This document shows, piece by piece, positions 27,914 to 35,990 of a stretch of 64,000 nt of DNA. The notes under the pieces were generated by a model. It saw only the letters and a list, made by a program, of their open reading frames with translations. It was not told where the DNA came from and ran no database searches. The stretch comes from Marinobacterium sp. LSUCC0821 (GTDB lineage Bacteria; Pseudomonadota; Gammaproteobacteria; Pseudomonadales; Balneatricaceae). Where the stretch lies: the NCBI RefSeq assembly GCF_012848475.1, contig NZ_CP051666.1:891501-955500 (forward strand). The letters run 5' to 3'. Position 1 is the first letter of the stretch. Every line of letters begins with the position of its first letter. A program made the translations under genes and the position numbers.

Positions 27914-29335
27914 ATGAGTGATCCAATTATTGCAATTATCATGCTCGGCCTGTTCCTGTTTATGGTACTGCTGGGCTTCCCAATCGCATTTACCTTAATG
28001 GCGATGGGTATCGCTTTTGGTTACTACGCCTACTTTGATGCAGACCGCATGTGGCGCGTCTACGACAGGCTCGTGGATAAAGGGGTAGACCAATTTACAC
28101 AATCTGAGGCGTGGATTGAGGGCCTCTTCAACAACCGAATATTTGACCTCTTCATTAACCAAACTTTCTCAGTAATGGCGAATGAAGTACTTACTGCCAT
28201 CCCTCTGTTTCTGTTCATGGGATATATAGTAGAGCGAGCAAATATTGTTAACCGTCTATTCTCAACGCTTAACATTGCCGCTAAAAACGTCCCCGGATCT
28301 ATGGGTGTTGCGGCGCTCATCACCTGTGCATTGTTTGCAACAGCAACGGGCATAGTGGGTGCAGTTGTAACGCTTATGGGTCTACTGGCCCTGCCATCCA
28401 TGATCAAAGCTAGATACGACAATAGCTTCGCGGCAGGGATTATTTGTGCCGGTGGTACGCTAGGGATTCTCATTCCCCCGTCGATTATGCTGATCGTTTA
28501 TGCAGCAGCTTCAGGGGTATCAATTGTCCGCCTCTACGCTGGTGCACTCCTTCCAGGTCTCACACTCACTGCGCTATACCTCATATACGTTGTGGTAAGA
28601 GCGAAGTTGCAACCAAGTGTTGCTCCAAAACCGACTAAAGAAGAGGTGCCTGACTTACCTATGGGCAAAGTCATTTGGATGTTGATCACCTCATTCCTAC
28701 CGCTAGCCGCTCTTATTCTGTCGGTTCTTGGATCAATTCTTGGTGGCCTTGCAACCCCATCTGAAGCTGCCGCGATTGGTGCTCTAGGCGGTATCCTATT
28801 GGCAGCAATGTATCGCTCACTTACCTGGCAACGGCTTCGTGAGTCGGTTTATCTGACACTAAGAACCACAGCGATGGTGTGTTGGCTGTTTGTCGGTTCG
28901 TACACCTTCTCGAGTGTATTCTCATACCTAGGCGGTGAACAGGTAGTTGCGGAGTTTGTAACCTCATTGGATATGTCTCCTCTAGCATTCCTATTGTTAG
29001 CTCAGTTGATTATCTTCCTATTAGGTTGGCCATTGGAGTGGTCTGAGATCATCATTATCTTTGTACCGATCTTCCTGCCATTGCTGCCACTTTTTGGTAT
29101 CGACCCGCTCTTCTTCGGAATTCTGGTCGCCCTTAACCTGCAAACCTCCTTCCTAACACCTCCGATGGCGATGTCTGCCTACTACCTCAAAGGTATTGCG
29201 CCACCGGAAGTGAAGCTGACTGAGATTTTCAAAGGCTGTATGCCATTCCTAGCACTGGTGTTTGTAGCAATGATCCTGATGTACACAGTCCCAGAGATCG
29301 TCTACTACCTACCTAACAAGCTATATGGAAGCTAA
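27914..29335 (+). CDS. TRAP transporter large permease (DctM-type)
   Basis: A 473-residue protein with about twelve hydrophobic segments; the ion-coupled transport subunit. Family traits: the N-terminal GFPIAFTLMAMG, the AGGTLGILIPPSIMLIVY loop and TPSEAAAIGALGG. It works with the preceding receptor and small permease. The extra loop around residues 45-95 (RVYDRLVDKGVDQFTQSEAW) suits the mannitol/chloroaromatic-like or DctM subgroup. It overlaps or abuts the amidase start. Confidence 0.95.
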   Translation: MSDPIIAIIMLGLFLFMVLLGFPIAFTLMAMGIAFGYYAYFDADRMWRVYDRLVDKGVDQFTQSEAWIEGLFNNRIFDLFINQTFSVMANEVLTAIPLFLFMGYIVERANIVNRLFSTLNIAAKNVPGSMGVAALITCALFATATGIVGAVVTLMGLLALPSMIKARYDNSFAAGIICAGGTLGILIPPSIMLIVYAAASGVSIVRLYAGALLPGLTLTALYLIYVVVRAKLQPSVAPKPTKEEVPDLPMGKVIWMLITSFLPLAALILSVLGSILGGLATPSEAAAIGALGGILLAAMYRSLTWQRLRESVYLTLRTTAMVCWLFVGSYTFSSVFSYLGGEQVVAEFVTSLDMSPLAFLLLAQLIIFLLGWPLEWSEIIIIFVPIFLPLLPLFGIDPLFFGILVALNLQTSFLTPPMAMSAYYLKGIAPPEVKLTEIFKGCMPFLALVFVAMILMYTVPEIVYYLPNKLYGS

Positions 29336-29336
29336 T

Positions 29337-30686
29337 ATGACAGACCAACAACAGACTACTGCACTAGCCCTGCGCGAACGGATGCGCGCAGGAGAGCTTT
29401 CCGCATTGGATGTAGTGAATGCATATATTCAACAGGTAGAAGCGCGTGAAGCAGATATCCAAGCCTTTAGCTGGTTTGATGCAAACTACGCAAGACAGCA
29501 AGCCGAACAGTTGGATCAGTATCGAATGCGCGGCTTACCTTTAGGCCCCTTACACGGCATACCTGTTGCTCTGAAAGACATTCTCAATACTAAAGCTATT
29601 CCAACTGAAAATGGCACACCCATTGATAAGGGTCGCGTACCGACTGAAGATGCAATAATCGTTCAGAGACTACGCTCTGCTGGTGCAATAATTTTCGCTA
29701 AAACACGAACAACCGAACTCGCTTTTTTGAATCCTTGTGAAACAAAAAATCCTCACAACCTTGAACGCACACCAGGGGGATCTTCATCTGGTTCTGCTGC
29801 CGCAGTTGCTGCCGGTATGGTACCGATTGCGATAGGTACACAAACCGGGGGATCAGTCATTAGACCCGCATCCTTCTGTGGTACCTATGCTATTAAGCCA
29901 AGTTTCGGACTTTTGCCTCGTACCGGCGTACTTATGCAATCACCTTTTCTCGATACCCTCGGAGTTTTTGCAACGTCGGTAGAGGATTTAGCACTAGTGA
30001 TTGATGTGATAGCTGGCTATGACGCAAACGATAGTGCGACAACGTTAGAACCTAATCCTCAAACTCTAGCAACCTGTCAGGGCAAAGTTCCTGTAGCTCC
30101 GACCTTTGCACTTGTTGAGCCTCCCCATTACGAGCGCGCAACTGATGATATGCGCGATGCGCTCAACGAGCTTGGAGAGTTCTTAGGTGAAAATGTCTTT
30201 TCAACAACACTACCTAAAGCGTTTGAAGAGGCAATAACCGCCCGTGAAACCATCAATTTTGCAGAGATGGCTAAATGTTATTACCGGTACGCAAACAACC
30301 ACTCTGCTAAGCTTTCAACGATTCTCTCAAACGCTATTAGCAAAGGTGAGACCACCACTGCACGTGACTATATTGCTGCACTGGATTGGCGCGATCTTCT
30401 GAATGCGGGGTTGGAGGAATTTTTTGAGCGCTGTGATGCCTTAATCATTCCTTCAGCGTTAGGTGGCGCACCCGGCTTAGAGACAACAGGAGATGCTGTG
30501 TTTAATGGTATCTGGACCCTGTGTGGCAACCCGGTCGTGAACCTTCCCCTCTTTACAGACAGTGAAGGAATGCCAATGGGAATTCAGATCATAGGTAAGC
30601 GTGGCGATGACGGTAGAACGTTGCGAACAGCACGCTGGTTAGTCAAACAACTACAACAAGAAGTAGCCACTCAGGAGGTTGCCTAA
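29337..30686 (+). CDS. Amidase signature family hydrolase
   Basis: About 449 residues. The Ser-cisSer-Lys triad is visible: Lys in ALKDILNTK, Ser in GGSSSGSAA and nucleophile Ser in TQTGGSVIRPA. It would hydrolyse a carboxylic amide; the physiological substrate is unknown. ATG 29337 is preferred over ATG 29325 because GGAAG (29327-29331) then acts as ribosome-binding site. GatA is unlikely, since gatB/gatC are absent and the operon is with a TRAP transporter. The stop shares one base with the next ATG. Confidence 0.88.
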   Translation: MTDQQQTTALALRERMRAGELSALDVVNAYIQQVEAREADIQAFSWFDANYARQQAEQLDQYRMRGLPLGPLHGIPVALKDILNTKAIPTENGTPIDKGRVPTEDAIIVQRLRSAGAIIFAKTRTTELAFLNPCETKNPHNLERTPGGSSSGSAAAVAAGMVPIAIGTQTGGSVIRPASFCGTYAIKPSFGLLPRTGVLMQSPFLDTLGVFATSVEDLALVIDVIAGYDANDSATTLEPNPQTLATCQGKVPVAPTFALVEPPHYERATDDMRDALNELGEFLGENVFSTTLPKAFEEAITARETINFAEMAKCYYRYANNHSAKLSTILSNAISKGETTTARDYIAALDWRDLLNAGLEEFFERCDALIIPSALGGAPGLETTGDAVFNGIWTLCGNPVVNLPLFTDSEGMPMGIQIIGKRGDDGRTLRTARWLVKQLQQEVATQEVA

Positions 30687-30850
30687 TGAATACAGTTCTT
30701 TCACTGTTCAGTTTCACACTACTGACCGTTTTCCTTGGAATCCTTGCCTTCAAGGTGATGGAGATCGATCTTATTCTTGTCTGTGCAGCAGCCGTGCTTA
30801 TGTGCGGATATGATTTCATTCGTTCGGTACGTGCCAACGAGGAGCACTGA
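30686..30850 (+). CDS. 54-residue membrane protein in TRAP/amidase operon
   Basis: A small gene: ATG 30686 overlaps the amidase stop (TAATG) and its stop overlaps the next ATG (TGATG), with AGGAGG just upstream. The product begins MNTVLSLFSFTLLTVFLGIL and has two hydrophobic stretches, about 3-22 and 27-42, and a charged C-terminus (RSVRANEEH). The strong ribosome-binding site and overlaps on both sides argue that it is real. No family recognised; it may be an accessory subunit or a membrane tether for the flanking enzymes. Confidence 0.75.
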   Translation: MNTVLSLFSFTLLTVFLGILAFKVMEIDLILVCAAAVLMCGYDFIRSVRANEEH

Positions 30851-31812
30851 TGGCAAAGCCAGTGCTATGGGTGACGCGCCAGCTTACAGACCCTGTAATG
30901 GCGCGAGCTCGATTGGATTACCAGGTCATTGAAAATCGAGATGATCATGTCATGACGAGCGAAGAGTTAATCCGAGCAAGTCGCGACGCTGATGCAATGC
31001 TGATCTGTCACTCTGAGATCTATACAAAGGATGTTGTAGCGCAACTTGATCCCAGACTTAAGATGATCGCTAACCACTCAGTTGGAACAGATCATTGTGA
31101 TCTTCAAGCCCTTGCGGATGCAGGAATTTGTGTAACTAACACCCCTGATGTTTTGAGTGATGCCACCGCTGAAATAGCGATGCTATTGATGCTAGGTGCA
31201 GCCCGCAGAGCCTATGAAGGTGACCATATGGTGCGTACCGGAATTTGGCATGACTGGGCGCCGAAGATGATGAATGGTTTTCAAATAACTGGAAAGAGAC
31301 TGGGCATCGTCGGCATGGGGCGCGTAGGTCAGGTAGTTGCAGAGAGAGCTCGTGGATTTGATATGGAGATCCACTACCACAATCGCTCTAGACTGCCCGC
31401 TTCGGTTGAAAAAGGAGCTAAATTTCATTCTGAACTAGAGTCGCTCCTATCTGAAGTAGATGTTGTCTCTCTGAACTGCCCAGCCTCAGCTGAAAACATC
31501 AATCTGATGAATGCAAAACGCTTTACACAAATGAAGGCTGGCTCAATTCTTGTAAACACAGCTAGAGGGGCATTGGTGGATGAGGATGCACTACTCGATG
31601 CACTTAACAGCGGCCATGTTCGCGCAGCTGGCTTAGACTGTTTCAAAAATGAGCCCGGTGGCAACCCGAGTTTTTCAGATATTCCACAAATCTTTATGCT
31701 GCCTCATATAGGTTCGGCAACAGATGATACGCGTGCAGCAATGGGTTTTAGGGCCTTAGATAATTTAGACGCATTCTTCTCTGGTAAGGAACCTAGAGAT
31801 AAAGTGAACTAA
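30850..31812 (+). CDS. D-2-hydroxyacid dehydrogenase (GhrB/hydroxypyruvate reductase-like)
   Basis: A 320-residue NAD(P)-dependent oxidoreductase. The nucleotide-binding motif GIVGMGRVGQVV lies near residue 152; the catalytic Arg is in NTARGALVDED, the Glu in KNEPGG and the His in LPHIGSAT. It interconverts 2-oxo and D-2-hydroxy acids, with glyoxylate or hydroxypyruvate as likely substrates. Last gene of the TRAP/amidase operon, so the imported compound probably yields a 2-oxo or 2-hydroxy acid. Terminator follows. Confidence 0.92.
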   Translation: MAKPVLWVTRQLTDPVMARARLDYQVIENRDDHVMTSEELIRASRDADAMLICHSEIYTKDVVAQLDPRLKMIANHSVGTDHCDLQALADAGICVTNTPDVLSDATAEIAMLLMLGAARRAYEGDHMVRTGIWHDWAPKMMNGFQITGKRLGIVGMGRVGQVVAERARGFDMEIHYHNRSRLPASVEKGAKFHSELESLLSEVDVVSLNCPASAENINLMNAKRFTQMKAGSILVNTARGALVDEDALLDALNSGHVRAAGLDCFKNEPGGNPSFSDIPQIFMLPHIGSATDDTRAAMGFRALDNLDAFFSGKEPRDKVN

Positions 31813-31818
31813 TCAATT

Positions 31819-31850
31819 AAAAGGGCCTGCAGTAGCAGGCCCCTTTTATT
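31819..31850. terminator. Terminator after the TRAP/dehydrogenase operon
   Basis: GGGCCTGC (31823-31830) and GCAGGCCC (31835-31842) form a perfect eight-pair stem with loop AGTA, flanked by AAAA upstream and CTTTTATT downstream. It can serve both this operon and the convergent gene ending at 31852. Confidence 0.9.
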
Positions 31851-31851
31851 C

Positions 31852-32220
31852 TTAGTGGTACCGACGATCGGAGTGATCACGATCTTTTCGATCACGACGT
31901 TCTACCCTGCTCTCATGATGTTTCGGTTCCCAACGCGAGGTTTTGTAACGTTTGCTTGAGTGCGAATGCGAGCGTTTTGCTGGAGCTGGATAGTAATGGT
32001 GCTCAACCACATGTGGAGCGTAGTGTTTTGCGGGTGCCGCACTGACATGAACATCAACTTCATCAAAGCTGTTCGCGATAATTGCTGTTGTAACCGCGCT
32101 TGCGATTAGGATTGCAGCTAACTGGTCGTTATCTCTTGATCCCGCTTGCGCTGATGAGGTTCCTAAAGAAGCCCCTAGAAGGGAAACTGTTAAACCTAGA
32201 CTGATCATCAATTTTTTCAT
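31852..32220 (-). CDS. Exported His/Arg-rich small protein
   Basis: A 122-residue protein of unknown function. Signal peptide 1-26 (MKKLMISLGLTVSLLGASLG, then SAQAG) and a short hydrophobic stretch AAILIASAVTTAIIA, then a strongly basic low-complexity C-terminus with many His, Arg, Lys, Ser and Asp (HVVEHHYYP, HSHSSKRYK). The His clusters could bind metal, an inference only. It is convergent with the dehydrogenase gene and divergent from the next exported protein. Confidence 0.75.
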   Translation of the reverse strand: MKKLMISLGLTVSLLGASLGTSSAQAGSRDNDQLAAILIASAVTTAIIANSFDEVDVHVSAAPAKHYAPHVVEHHYYPAPAKRSHSHSSKRYKTSRWEPKHHESRVERRDRKDRDHSDRRYH

Positions 32221-32365
32221 GCTGTCATCTCCATCTGTTTAAGTGACGAGCTCAGCATCGATCAAAATCAAATGTTATGCTAAAACAACACTTTGTAATC
32301 AGATAACAGCACCCTAATCATAGGCTGTTATTGAATAACATGGCCGGAAAAGGTTCCCTAGCGCT

Positions 32366-32668
32366 ATGAAAAGATTAATCACACCCCTAGCTTCGGCCTT
32401 AGTCACATCACTGTTTGTCGCAACCTTCTCGGTATCGGCAAATGCTGAATGTTTCTATAGTTACAAAGCGAAACGCGACAACCCACTACAACTACACTAC
32501 GGAATCATCAAAGTAGATGGCCCTTGCCAGCAACCCCCTCCTTCACGGGAGATAGCTTCACGTATAGCGCGTGATGGCTGGTCTCTGCTTTCAGTAGTAG
32601 GAACCGTTGCGCAACCTAAACTCAATTCAGAACGGGAGCGCGCTGGTGAATACTTCCTCAAATACTAA
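32366..32668 (+). CDS. Small exported protein of unknown function
   Basis: A 100-residue protein with a clear signal peptide (MKRLITPLASALVTSLFVAT, cleavage near SANA-EC). The mature part holds two Cys (ECFYSY and DGPCQQPP), likely a periplasmic disulphide. I recognise no family. Its 3' end overlaps by 23 bases the start of the membrane winged-helix gene, so the two are probably coupled and functionally linked. Confidence 0.7.
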   Translation: MKRLITPLASALVTSLFVATFSVSANAECFYSYKAKRDNPLQLHYGIIKVDGPCQQPPPSREIASRIARDGWSLLSVVGTVAQPKLNSERERAGEYFLKY

Positions 32669-33329
32669 ACGCACCATTCCTGTGAAACCTATTCTAGCTA
32701 TCTCAATAGCAGGAAGCTTGGCGCTATTTGCTTGGTTGCTTTTCCGTTTGCCAGACCCTTCGGTATTTAACGCTAATGTTGAACGTATCTTCGTAGAGAC
32801 AGACCTTAGTAGCCAAGCAGATATCAAGTTGCTAGAGGTTCTCGCTGCTTCAGGCTCACTGTTTGAGTCATCACTGAACCTCTACCGAGAGATCATCCTT
32901 ACCCTGCTGGTTTTGAGTATTACCCTAGTTGTCACCAGCATCGGCCTTCTACTGGCCAATCTATCTATTCGTCAGCAGTTTAATGAACTTAAAACTCGAG
33001 CTCTTAATCCGCTCTCTCTCGAGCTGCTGCGAGAACAGAACTTAGTTCGCATCAACGAGGACAACTTCACGCTCACTAAAGGCAATATCGAAACCCTCGC
33101 CCTCTTCATGGAGGCGCGCCAAGATTCAGAGTACCTAAGCGGGGTTCAAATCGAATCGATGATTAGCGGTAAACCACTCTCTGAGTGCGATGAGGCGTCA
33201 GGTGTAATGCGTATCAAACGACTGCGCGACAATCTAGGGAATCAACTCGTTAGCGATCTTCTAGTCCGCCATATTCCCGGTAAGGGCTACCTGCTTGATG
33301 TCGATACCGAAGCGATCACTTTGAAATAA
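32646..33329 (+). CDS. Two-helix membrane protein with C-terminal winged-helix-like domain
   Basis: About 227 residues from GTG 32646, chosen for the GGGAG at 32634-32638. Two hydrophobic helices (about 14-34 and 82-106) enclose a periplasmic loop of some 45 residues. The C-terminal 100 residues end in MRIKRLRDNLGNQL and IPGKGYLLDV, which resemble the recognition helix and hairpin of OmpR/PhoB-type winged helices (RLRxKLG and VRGxGYxL). If so, it is a membrane-held regulator with the DNA-binding domain at the C-terminus, opposite to ToxR or CadC. The assignment is from pattern only. Confidence 0.65.
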   Translation: MNTSSNTKRTIPVKPILAISIAGSLALFAWLLFRLPDPSVFNANVERIFVETDLSSQADIKLLEVLAASGSLFESSLNLYREIILTLLVLSITLVVTSIGLLLANLSIRQQFNELKTRALNPLSLELLREQNLVRINEDNFTLTKGNIETLALFMEARQDSEYLSGVQIESMISGKPLSECDEASGVMRIKRLRDNLGNQLVSDLLVRHIPGKGYLLDVDTEAITLK

Positions 33330-33373
33330 ACAGTTCTGGTTCAATTCACCGATATAAATACACTTTCAGATAA

Positions 33374-33391
33374 TTGGCACACTCATTGCAA
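33374..33391 (+). promoter_or_regulatory. Sigma-54 promoter for the ATP-grasp/alpha-E operon
   Basis: TTGGCACACTCATTGCAA matches the sigma-54 consensus TGGCAC-N5-TTGCA, with GG at 33376 and GC at 33388, exactly 12 apart. Transcription would start near 33401, about 110 bases before the ATG at 33511. Confidence 0.8.
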
Positions 33392-33412
33392 AGATAGATA
33401 AAGCGCGTTTTT

Positions 33413-33428
33413 GGGGCTAATAAGCCCC
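33413..33428 (+). promoter_or_regulatory. Leader hairpin after the sigma-54 promoter
   Basis: GGGGCT and AGCCCC pair around loop AATA about a dozen bases into the predicted transcript. No T-run follows, so it is not a standard terminator; a role in mRNA stability is possible. Confidence 0.45.
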
Positions 33429-33443
33429 GGATAATAGACAAAA

Positions 33444-33460
33444 TGCACTATTAAAGTGCA
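33444..33460. promoter_or_regulatory. NtrC-like binding palindrome
   Basis: TGCACTATTAAAGTGCA is a 17-base dyad whose half-sites and spacing fit the NtrC pattern TGCACC-N5-GGTGCA, with one change in each arm. It lies about 50 bases downstream of the predicted sigma-54 start site, an unusual but workable enhancer position. Confidence 0.55.
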
Positions 33461-33510
33461 ACTAGGCTATGGCTACGCACCAAAATTTATCTTTCTTGAG
33501 GTGCCTTTAA

Positions 33511-34965
33511 ATGGTATTTGATTGGTCAAACTACTGCTCTCCGACAATTTATGATGAGCTGATTGATGCTAATTGCTCTCCTCGACCCGCAGCTCAGAGA
33601 CTGATCTCCTACATGGAACAAATGTCTCCAGATGAACTCAACTCTCGAAAACAGATGGCGGATGCAACCATCCGGGAACTAGGTGTCAGCTTCACAGTTT
33701 ATACCGATGAAGGGAACATAGACCGTGCTTGGCCTTTCGATATCATCCCTCGCGTAATTGACTGGAACCAATGGAAACGCACTGAACAGGGGCTCAAACA
33801 GCGCCTAACAGCATTAAACATGTTTATTAATGATCTATATAACGATCAAAACATTTTAAATGATGGTGTTGTACCCCGCGATCTCATTGAAAATTCGAAA
33901 AACTTTCGTCGTGAATGCATGGGGATCAAACCTGCACACGGCGTTTGGGCACACATTTGTGGTACAGATTTAGTGCGTGACCAGGATGGTGAGTTTTATG
34001 TGCTTGAAGATAATCTCAGAGTCCCCTCTGGCGTCTCGTACATGTTAGAGAACCGTGCGATAACCAAACGAGTTTTGCCAGAAGTATTCCAGAAAGAGAA
34101 TATTCGACCAGTAGATGACTACACGAGCGAACTGCTCTCAATGCTTAACTCTGTTGCACCGACTGGAGTATCTAAACCAACCATCGTTGTTTTAACCCCT
34201 GGCATTTACAACTCTGCTTACTTTGAACACGCCTACTTGGCACAACAGATGGGCGTAGAGCTGGTGGAAGGGACGGATCTATTCGTTGATGCCAGTGATA
34301 CCGTTTACATGCGCACTATTGCGGGGCCAATTCGTGTCGATGTTATCTATCGCCGAATAGATGATGAGTTTATTGACCCAGAGGTATTCAGAGAGGATTC
34401 AATTTTAGGTGTTCCTGGGCTTATGCGAGCTTGGAAGAGCGATAAAGTGGCACTTGTTAATGCACCCGGTGCTGGAGTTGCAGACGACAAAGTGATCTAC
34501 GCTTATGTACCAGCGATCATCAAATACTATCTAAATGAAGAGCCCCTGATAAACAATGTTGAAACCTACCTCTGTTCGGATCCTGAGCAGCGTGAATATG
34601 TGCTCGCAAACTTAGAAAAGCTAGTGGTTAAACCTGCCAACGAATCAGGCGGATACGGAATGCTGGTTGGCCCACACTCAACCCCAGAGCAGATTGCTGA
34701 GTTTGATCAACTGATCAGAGAGTCACCCCGAAACTATATCGCTCAACCTACCCTTTCACTCTCAACAGCCCCAACCATCGTTGAAGAGAATGCTATCGAA
34801 GGGCGTCACCTAGATCTGCGCCCATTCATATTGCAAGGCAAAGATACCTATGTAACAACCGGAGGTTTAACCCGAGTAGCAATGAAAAAGGGCTCTTTGG
34901 TTGTTAACTCTTCTCAGGGTGGTGGCAGTAAAGATACTTGGATCGTTGATCTCGGGAACGCTTAG
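33511..34965 (+). CDS. Circularly permuted ATP-grasp protein (DUF404/DUF407)
   Basis: A 484-residue putative peptide or amide ligase of the circularly permuted type 2 ATP-grasp family. Likely nucleotide and metal-binding motifs look intact: LEDNLRVPSGVSYMLENR (165-182), VNAPGAGVADDK, VKPANESGGYGM (373-384), HLDLRPF (433-439) and GGGSKDTWI near 470. The chemistry is predicted from the superfamily: ATP-dependent carboxylate-amine ligation; no substrate is known. ATG 33511 follows GAGGTG. First gene of a four-gene operon with alpha-E and transglutaminase genes. Confidence 0.93.
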   Translation: MVFDWSNYCSPTIYDELIDANCSPRPAAQRLISYMEQMSPDELNSRKQMADATIRELGVSFTVYTDEGNIDRAWPFDIIPRVIDWNQWKRTEQGLKQRLTALNMFINDLYNDQNILNDGVVPRDLIENSKNFRRECMGIKPAHGVWAHICGTDLVRDQDGEFYVLEDNLRVPSGVSYMLENRAITKRVLPEVFQKENIRPVDDYTSELLSMLNSVAPTGVSKPTIVVLTPGIYNSAYFEHAYLAQQMGVELVEGTDLFVDASDTVYMRTIAGPIRVDVIYRRIDDEFIDPEVFREDSILGVPGLMRAWKSDKVALVNAPGAGVADDKVIYAYVPAIIKYYLNEEPLINNVETYLCSDPEQREYVLANLEKLVVKPANESGGYGMLVGPHSTPEQIAEFDQLIRESPRNYIAQPTLSLSTAPTIVEENAIEGRHLDLRPFILQGKDTYVTTGGLTRVAMKKGSLVVNSSQGGGSKDTWIVDLGNA

Positions 34966-34988
34966 ATCGACTTCACAGGAGAAAGAAT

Positions 34989-35957
34989 ATGTTAGCTAAA
35001 GTTGCAGAACGCGTTTATTGGATTTCACGCTACTTAGAACGTATTGAAAATACGGCTCGAATTATCGATGTATACGATCAATTACTCTATGACCTACCGA
35101 CAGAGGTCAGTATTAGCTGGTACTCCTTAATTGAGTTGAGCGGCCTGGAACAGCCCTATGCTGAAACGCCTGGGCTAAAATGCGAATCAGATGTGATTCA
35201 GTTTTTGATAAGTGATCTTAGTAACCCTAGCTCTATCGCATCTAACTTAAAAATGATCCGAGAAAATGTCCGTACTACCCGTGATGTTCTACCAGAGCAG
35301 ACTTGGGAACAGATCAATGAGTTTAATTACTATCTTCTTTCCCATCTTCACGACGGCAATGTTCGTCACACAAGACACTCTTTTCTAAAGCATATTGTGG
35401 GACGCTGCCAACGCCTTCACGGCCTATTAACTAGCACTATGGCCCACGATGAAGCTTGGCAATTCCTGCGCTTAGGGCGCGATATTGAACGTGCTGACAT
35501 GAGCACTCGAATCATCGACTCAGGTGCAGCAGCACTGATAGAGGAGAATGGCGAGGCCAGCATCAATTTGGAACAGGTAATCTGGGGGCATGTCCTTCGA
35601 TCTGCAGAAGCTTCAAGTAGCTATAGAAGAATTATTCGTGGGCCAGTCAGTGCCGACGATGTCATCTCATTTCTACTAGCCGATGATCAGTTCCCTCGCA
35701 GTGTTGCATTTTGTATTCGCGAAATGCGTGAAAGTGCCAGTCAACTTCCTCATGGGGAGAGATTATCTTCTGAAGCGATGCGACTATTGCTCGGCACCCT
35801 ATCAGAAGTGATTACGAATCGAAGTGCGCTTAGCCTACGAGACTATATAAATCAGTTACAAATTGAGATCAGCGATCTCCATAACATTATTGCGCAACGA
35901 TGGTTCGGATATCAGAGCTTTGAAGATGACCTATTCGAATTGATTGCTGAAGCTTAG
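34989..35957 (+). CDS. Alpha-E domain protein (DUF403)
   Basis: A 322-residue all-helical protein. The alpha-E signature is at the very N-terminus (LAKVAERVYWISRYLERIEN); RHSFLKHIVGRCQRLHGL and FLRLGRDIERADM follow in the middle. The domain always keeps company with permuted ATP-grasp proteins and has no proven activity. ATG 34989 has AGGAGAAAG. It lies 23 bases after the ATP-grasp gene. Confidence 0.93.
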   Translation: MLAKVAERVYWISRYLERIENTARIIDVYDQLLYDLPTEVSISWYSLIELSGLEQPYAETPGLKCESDVIQFLISDLSNPSSIASNLKMIRENVRTTRDVLPEQTWEQINEFNYYLLSHLHDGNVRHTRHSFLKHIVGRCQRLHGLLTSTMAHDEAWQFLRLGRDIERADMSTRIIDSGAAALIEENGEASINLEQVIWGHVLRSAEASSSYRRIIRGPVSADDVISFLLADDQFPRSVAFCIREMRESASQLPHGERLSSEAMRLLLGTLSEVITNRSALSLRDYINQLQIEISDLHNIIAQRWFGYQSFEDDLFELIAEA

Positions 35958-35990
35958 AATCTATCTAATATTTACAGATTAAGCGTTAAG

